From positions 1 to 8,845 of the forward strand of contig JAFGNQ010000054.1 in NCBI GenBank assembly GCA_016926925.1: a stretch of DNA of 8,845 nucleotides, read 5' to 3'. Each line of letters begins with the position of its first letter. Within the stretch, counting starts at the first letter, position 1. The notes below the pieces were generated by a model. The model made no database searches, had not been told where the DNA came from, and was given only the letters and a program-made list of their open reading frames with translations. This document shows, in pieces, positions 6,172 through 8,845 of the stretch. This stretch comes from Candidatus Aminicenantota bacterium (GTDB taxonomy: Bacteria; Acidobacteriota; Aminicenantia; Aminicenantales; Aminicenantaceae). Both the position numbers and the translations under genes were made by a program.

Positions 6172-7293
6172 CTACGGCCCGGGTGCATTATTCTCTGTTT
6201 TAGGGAGAAAGACAGAGAACGTACTGCCCTCACCGAACACACTGGTGACCTGGATGGAACCTTCATGAGCTTCGACAATCTTTTTAGCGATGCAAAGCCC
6301 CAAGCCCGTTCCCTTTATTTTCTGTCCTTCTTTCCGGTCCACCCGGTAAAACTGATCAAATACAAAAGGAAGGTGTTTCTGATCGATGCCGATTCCCGTA
6401 TCCGCAACGTCAACGACAACTTTATTTCCTTCCTCTCGTATTCCAATGACTACCGTGCCCTGAGGCCGATTGTATTTTATGGCGTTGCTGATAAGGTTGG
6501 AAAAAACCTGCTCTAAGGTTTCCTCATCTCCTTGAACCACCGAGCTGCCTTCTCCCGGGATTATTTCGAGCTTGACTTCGCTCTCTTTAGCCAAGGGCTG
6601 CATAAAATCTACAAGATTTTGAAGCATTTTCTCCAGGGATATGGGTTTGAGTTTGTCTGCAATCAATCCCCTGTTCATTCGAGCCATATCAAGCCAATCA
6701 TTGATGAGGTTCAAGAGGCTCTCCAGTCTGTCCCTCCCCCTCTGAATCATGTTTTTTTGTTTTTCCTCGACTTTTCCGGCCATCCCGGCCAACATAACTT
6801 CAAAATACTGCTGAATGGCAACCAACGGGCTTCTGAGTTGGTGAGAAACCATGGTGATGAAATTCTCTTCCATAAGCTTTTTCTCTCGACGAAGCTTCTC
6901 TGTTTCCCGGATGAGTTTTCTCCGCTCCAATCCCCTCCGCATGACTCTCCGCAATTCCTCAGGTGTGAACGGCTTTTGCAGAAAATCATAAGCCCCCCGC
7001 TTCATCGCTTCCACTGCTGATTCGACCGTGCCATAACCCGTTATCACAACAGCGATAACCGTGGGATCGATCTCTCTTAACCTTTCCAAAACTTCCAGTC
7101 CGCCGATGCCCGGCATTTTCAAGTCGATGAGCACGATATCAGGCCCGATCTCCCCAACTTTTTTCAGCCCCGACTCGCCGTTCTCCGCAGTATCTGCGGA
7201 GAGCCCTTCTTTCAGGATGATTAAAGAACAAGAGTCCCTCATGGACTCCTCATCATCGATAACGAGCACTTTTGCCTTTTCCGCAGTCTCCAT
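6172..7293 (-). CDS. Soluble REC-HisKA-HATPase hybrid histidine kinase
   Basis: 373 residues. Start at 7293 follows AGGAGG (7303-7298) at normal spacing. Domains in order: receiver (about 7-122) with acidic pair Asp13/Asp14, phospho-acceptor Asp57 in VLIDLKMPG, Thr85 and Lys107 in LQKPF; a charged helical linker (about 123-145, probable coiled coil); HisKA with His151 in MVSHQLRSP; HATPase_c with N box NLISNAIKYN (Asn270), G1 DTGIGI (Asp298), F box VFDQFYR and G2 GTGLGLC. All catalytic residues are present. There is no signal peptide, membrane helix, PAS or GAF domain, so the receiver itself is the only visible input. It should be cytoplasmic and controlled by phosphorylation of Asp57 from another kinase, or act in a phosphorelay. 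A sigma-54 promoter lies about 225 bases upstream, and a sigma-54 activator gene precedes that. Its partner regulator is most simply the 7714-8845 protein (inferred). Confidence 0.93.
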   Translation of the reverse strand: METAEKAKVLVIDDEESMRDSCSLIILKEGLSADTAENGESGLKKVGEIGPDIVLIDLKMPGIGGLEVLERLREIDPTVIAVVITGYGTVESAVEAMKRGAYDFLQKPFTPEELRRVMRRGLERRKLIRETEKLRREKKLMEENFITMVSHQLRSPLVAIQQYFEVMLAGMAGKVEEKQKNMIQRGRDRLESLLNLINDWLDMARMNRGLIADKLKPISLEKMLQNLVDFMQPLAKESEVKLEIIPGEGSSVVQGDEETLEQVFSNLISNAIKYNRPQGTVVIGIREEGNKVVVDVADTGIGIDQKHLPFVFDQFYRVDRKEGQKIKGTGLGLCIAKKIVEAHEGSIQVTSVFGEGSTFSVFLPKTENNAPGP

Positions 7294-7305
7294 CGATCCT
7301 CCTAT

Positions 7306-7443
7306 TCAAGACGAAAAGACGACTTCAGCCGCTTGGATCTGCAGCAAGTCATCCAAAAGCGCCGTTTTATCGATTATGGGCTGTCTTACCTGCAACCAGA
7401 TCAGCGGATATTGCTCCGCACTTTTTCTGAATTCGATCCGCAT
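7306..7443 (-). CDS. Possible 45-residue small protein, unknown function
   Basis: An open frame from ATG 7443 to TGA 7306, 12 bases before the kinase start, and lying within the transcript expected from the sigma-54 promoter. The product begins MRIEFRKSAEQYPLIWLQV and continues with an acidic/leucine-rich helix (ALLDDLLQIQAAEVV). No signal peptide or known motif is recognised. Upstream GAG-containing sequence gives only a weak ribosome site, and a GTG four codons earlier is an alternative start. For it: plausible amino-acid composition and the short gap to the next gene. Against it: short length and the weak start. It may be a leader peptide or merely untranslated leader. Confidence 0.35.
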   Translation of the reverse strand: MRIEFRKSAEQYPLIWLQVRQPIIDKTALLDDLLQIQAAEVVFSS

Positions 7444-7517
7444 GCCAATGCTCACTCTTTTTGAGAGAGGTCTCTTTTCTGCAGAATACTCTTTTTAAAT
7501 ACGACTCTCATATGTTA

Positions 7518-7533
7518 TGCAATGAATATGCCA
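7518..7533 (-). promoter_or_regulatory. Sigma-54 (-24/-12) promoter upstream of the kinase gene
   Basis: The minus strand reads TGGCATATTCATTGCA. It has the invariant GG (7532-7531) and GC (7520-7519) with exactly 10 bases between, and fits the TGGCAC-N5-TTGCA consensus with one change in the -24 half (TGGCAT). Transcription would start near 7507 and run through the possible small gene into the REC-kinase gene. The gene immediately upstream encodes a sigma-54 activator, which fits. This is the only GG-N10-GC element noticed in the two gene-free gaps on the coding strand. Confidence 0.75.
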
Positions 7534-7578
7534 AAAAGCTATTCGGTTAGGGAAGGGATGAGAAAAAGATCCTTTAAC

Positions 7579-7595
7579 TTATTCAAATAGAATAA
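7579..7595. promoter_or_regulatory. 17-bp AT-rich dyad, candidate enhancer site
   Basis: The perfect inverted repeat TTATTC-N5-GAATAA is centred about 80 bases upstream of the predicted sigma-54 start. Activators of the NtrC family usually bind dyads 80-150 bases upstream. The surrounding sequence is AT-rich, so chance is possible. Confidence 0.3.
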
Positions 7596-7631
7596 AATAG
7601 AATTTAAAAAAGAAAATATCTCGCTCTTAAC

Positions 7632-7648
7632 TGCCGCCGGCACCGGCA
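7632..7648. promoter_or_regulatory. 17-bp GC-rich dyad (TGC-N11-GCA), candidate enhancer site
   Basis: TGCCG-N7-CGGCA lies about 133 bases upstream of the predicted sigma-54 start and 53 bases, about five helical turns, from the AT-rich dyad. The TGC-N11-GCA spacing is the same as in classic NtrC sites. It stands out as GC-rich in an AT-rich gap. It could instead be a weak hairpin after the regulator gene (stop at 7714), but no T-run follows directly on the minus strand. Confidence 0.35.
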
Positions 7649-7713
7649 GCATAAAATGTGGATTTATTCCCCAGTGCCTGACGGATTTTTCCCCTCTCCG
7701 GAGGAAGACACTC

Positions 7714-8845
7714 TCACGATAAGCCGTACTTCTTGATTTTGGAGTGAAGGGTTTTGCGGTCGATCCCTAATATTTCGGCTGTTTTGCTTTTATTGCCGTG
7801 TTGGTTCTGGAGAACATTCCGGATGTACTCCTTTTCCATCTCATCCAAAGTCCTAAGGTCTTTGCCGTTAGGAGCAACCAAAGACGGTCCGGCACTGATT
7901 CCATAATACATCAACGCATCCAAATCGATCCTATTGCCTTTGGAGAGAACGATGGCTCTTTCTATCGTGTTTTCCAGCTCCCGGATATTCCCAGGCCAAT
8001 CATAATTCATGAGAACCTTTGAGACCTTAGGGGAAATTTCAAGAATGTTCTTTTTGGCTTTTTTGTTGTATTTTTTTAAAAAATGATTCACGAGCTCGGG
8101 AATATCTTCCTTTCTCTCACGGAGAGAGGGAAGATGGATGGGAACGACGCTCAAACGATAAAAAAGATCCTCCCGGAATTTCCCTTCCCGCACTGCATCT
8201 GAGAGATGCAGGTTCGTGGCCGCGATGATACGGACATCGACCTTGATGGGCCTGCTGCTCCCGACCCGGGTGACTTCTCTCTCTTGAATTGCTCTGAGGA
8301 GCTTCGCCTGGATATTGAGACTGATGTTGCTGATTTCATCCAGAAAAATCGTCCCTCCGCTGGCAACTTCAAAGCGTCCGTGTTTCGTCTCATGCGCTCC
8401 AGTGAACGAACCTTTAACATGTCCAAAAAGCTCGCTTTCGAAAAGAGTTTCCACCAGCGCACCGCAGTCAACGACGACGAAAGGACTGCTGCCCCGCAAG
8501 CTGTGTTTATGAATTTCATGGGCGAGCATCTCTTTACCTGTCCCGCTTTCGCCTGTGATCAGGACAGTGCTCTCAGAGGGGCTGACGCTCTTGACAATAT
8601 CGAGGACCTTCATCATGGCCGTGCTCGTGCCGACAACCATATCGAATTCAGATCTCGCTTCGAGTTCCTGCCGCAAATAGACATTTTCAAGGATAAGGGC
8701 CCGGTTCTGCAGAGCCTTGCGGACATGTACCCGCAGTTCTTTCGGGCTGAACGGCTTGGTCATGTAGTCGAAGGCTCCCAGCTTCATAGACTCGACGGCA
8801 GATTCAACAGATGCATACCCCGTAATCATGATAATGGGAGTATCC
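7714..8845 (-). CDS. NtrC-family sigma-54 response regulator, N-terminus cut by window edge
   Basis: 377 visible codons; the frame is open to the window end, reading DTPII before MITGY, so most of the receiver domain is missing. Residue numbers below count from that Met (8829). Receiver end: Thr3 in ITGY and Lys25 in TKPF. A helical linker (about 35-60) leads to the AAA+ domain (about 63-295): Walker A GESGTGKE (93-100), the sigma-54 contact loop as GSFTGA (140-145, usual form GAFTGA), Walker [11 protein letters not shown] (158-167), sensor I RIIAATN, arginine finger region FREDLFYRL (218-226) and [10 protein letters not shown] (278-287). The end is a Fis-type helix-turn-helix, [19 protein letters not shown] (347-365). 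It should bind enhancer DNA as an oligomer and use ATP to open sigma-54 promoters when phosphorylated. Likely targets include the promoter at 7518-7533. Its own promoter is outside the window. Confidence 0.95.
   Translation of the reverse strand, partial: DTPIIMITGYASVESAVESMKLGAFDYMTKPFSPKELRVHVRKALQNRALILENVYLRQELEARSEFDMVVGTSTAMMKVLDIVKSVSPSESTVLITGESGTGKEMLAHEIHKHSLRGSSPFVVVDCGALVETLFESELFGHVKGSFTGAHETKHGRFEVASGGTIFLDEISNISLNIQAKLLRAIQEREVTRVGSSRPIKVDVRIIAATNLHLSDAVREGKFREDLFYRLSVVPIHLPSLRERKEDIPELVNHFLKKYNKKAKKNILEISPKVSKVLMNYDWPGNIRELENTIERAIVLSKGNRIDLDALMYYGISAGPSLVAPNGKDLRTLDEMEKEYIRNVLQNQHGNKSKTAEILGIDRKTLHSKIKKYGLS

Larger units (their letters stand above)
7294..7713. other. 420-base control region between regulator and kinase genes
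   Basis: This gap holds the two dyads, the sigma-54 promoter, the possible 45-codon gene and the kinase ribosome site (AGGAGG at 7303-7298). Around 7450-7475 the expected leader contains repeated CTCT/GAGA blocks able to form alternative short hairpins just before the small frame. No tRNA, mobile element or CRISPR repeat is seen. Confidence 0.6.

Noticed and set aside
6163..6177. Inverted repeat at the kinase stop codon as a terminator
   Set aside because: Only a 5-bp stem and no T-run after it on the minus strand.
1..8845. CRISPR array, insertion sequence, tRNA or rRNA
   Set aside because: No regular short repeats, terminal inverted repeats with a transposase, or RNA gene patterns were seen.

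Overview
The window is one strand of bacterial DNA: every supported gene is on the minus strand, so transcription runs from high to low coordinates. Both ends cut a gene. The genes have Gram-negative features (N-terminal signal peptides, a sigma-54 activator, a sigma-54 promoter, Shine-Dalgarno sites). The protein style and roughly even base composition would suit a Deltaproteobacteria-like or Acidobacteriota/Aminicenantia-like organism. That placement is a guess, because no marker gene is present.

Region 1 (8845 to 6172) is regulatory. It starts with the C-terminal part of an NtrC-type sigma-54 response regulator (8845-7714). A 420-base gap follows, holding a good sigma-54 -24/-12 promoter (7518-7533), two 17-bp dyads upstream of it that could be enhancer sites, and a possible 45-codon small gene. 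Next is a soluble REC-HisKA-HATPase protein (7293-6172). The layout suggests that the sigma-54 activator, or a relative, switches on the kinase gene, and that the two proteins form a phosphorelay.

Region 2 (6171-5828) is a 344-base gap with no convincing gene. It contains a candidate sigma-70-type promoter about 65 bases before the next start.

Region 3 (5827 to 1) is a tightly packed operon of five exported amidohydrolase-superfamily paralogues (imidazolonepropionase-related, COG1228-like), with junctions that overlap by 1-4 bases or are separated by 14. They form two classes. The genes at 5827-4616 and 3258-2044 (class B, about 403 residues) keep the full metal-ligand set: HxH, a Lys, two single His and an Asp. 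The genes at 4616-3255, 2047-683 and 668-1 (class A, about 453 residues) share the fold, but the HxH is replaced by the conserved motif DAM[TS]YYGIRP. In the two complete class A proteins the strand-5 His, strand-6 His and strand-8 Asp are also gone. The order is B-A-B-A-A.

The most interesting reading is a periplasmic system in which catalytic amidohydrolases are made together with, and perhaps bound to, metal-site-less partners that have kept their own conserved surface. Substrates cannot be read from the sequence. Relatives of this family include Xaa-Arg/Xaa-Lys/Xaa-Pro dipeptidases and imidazolonepropionase.
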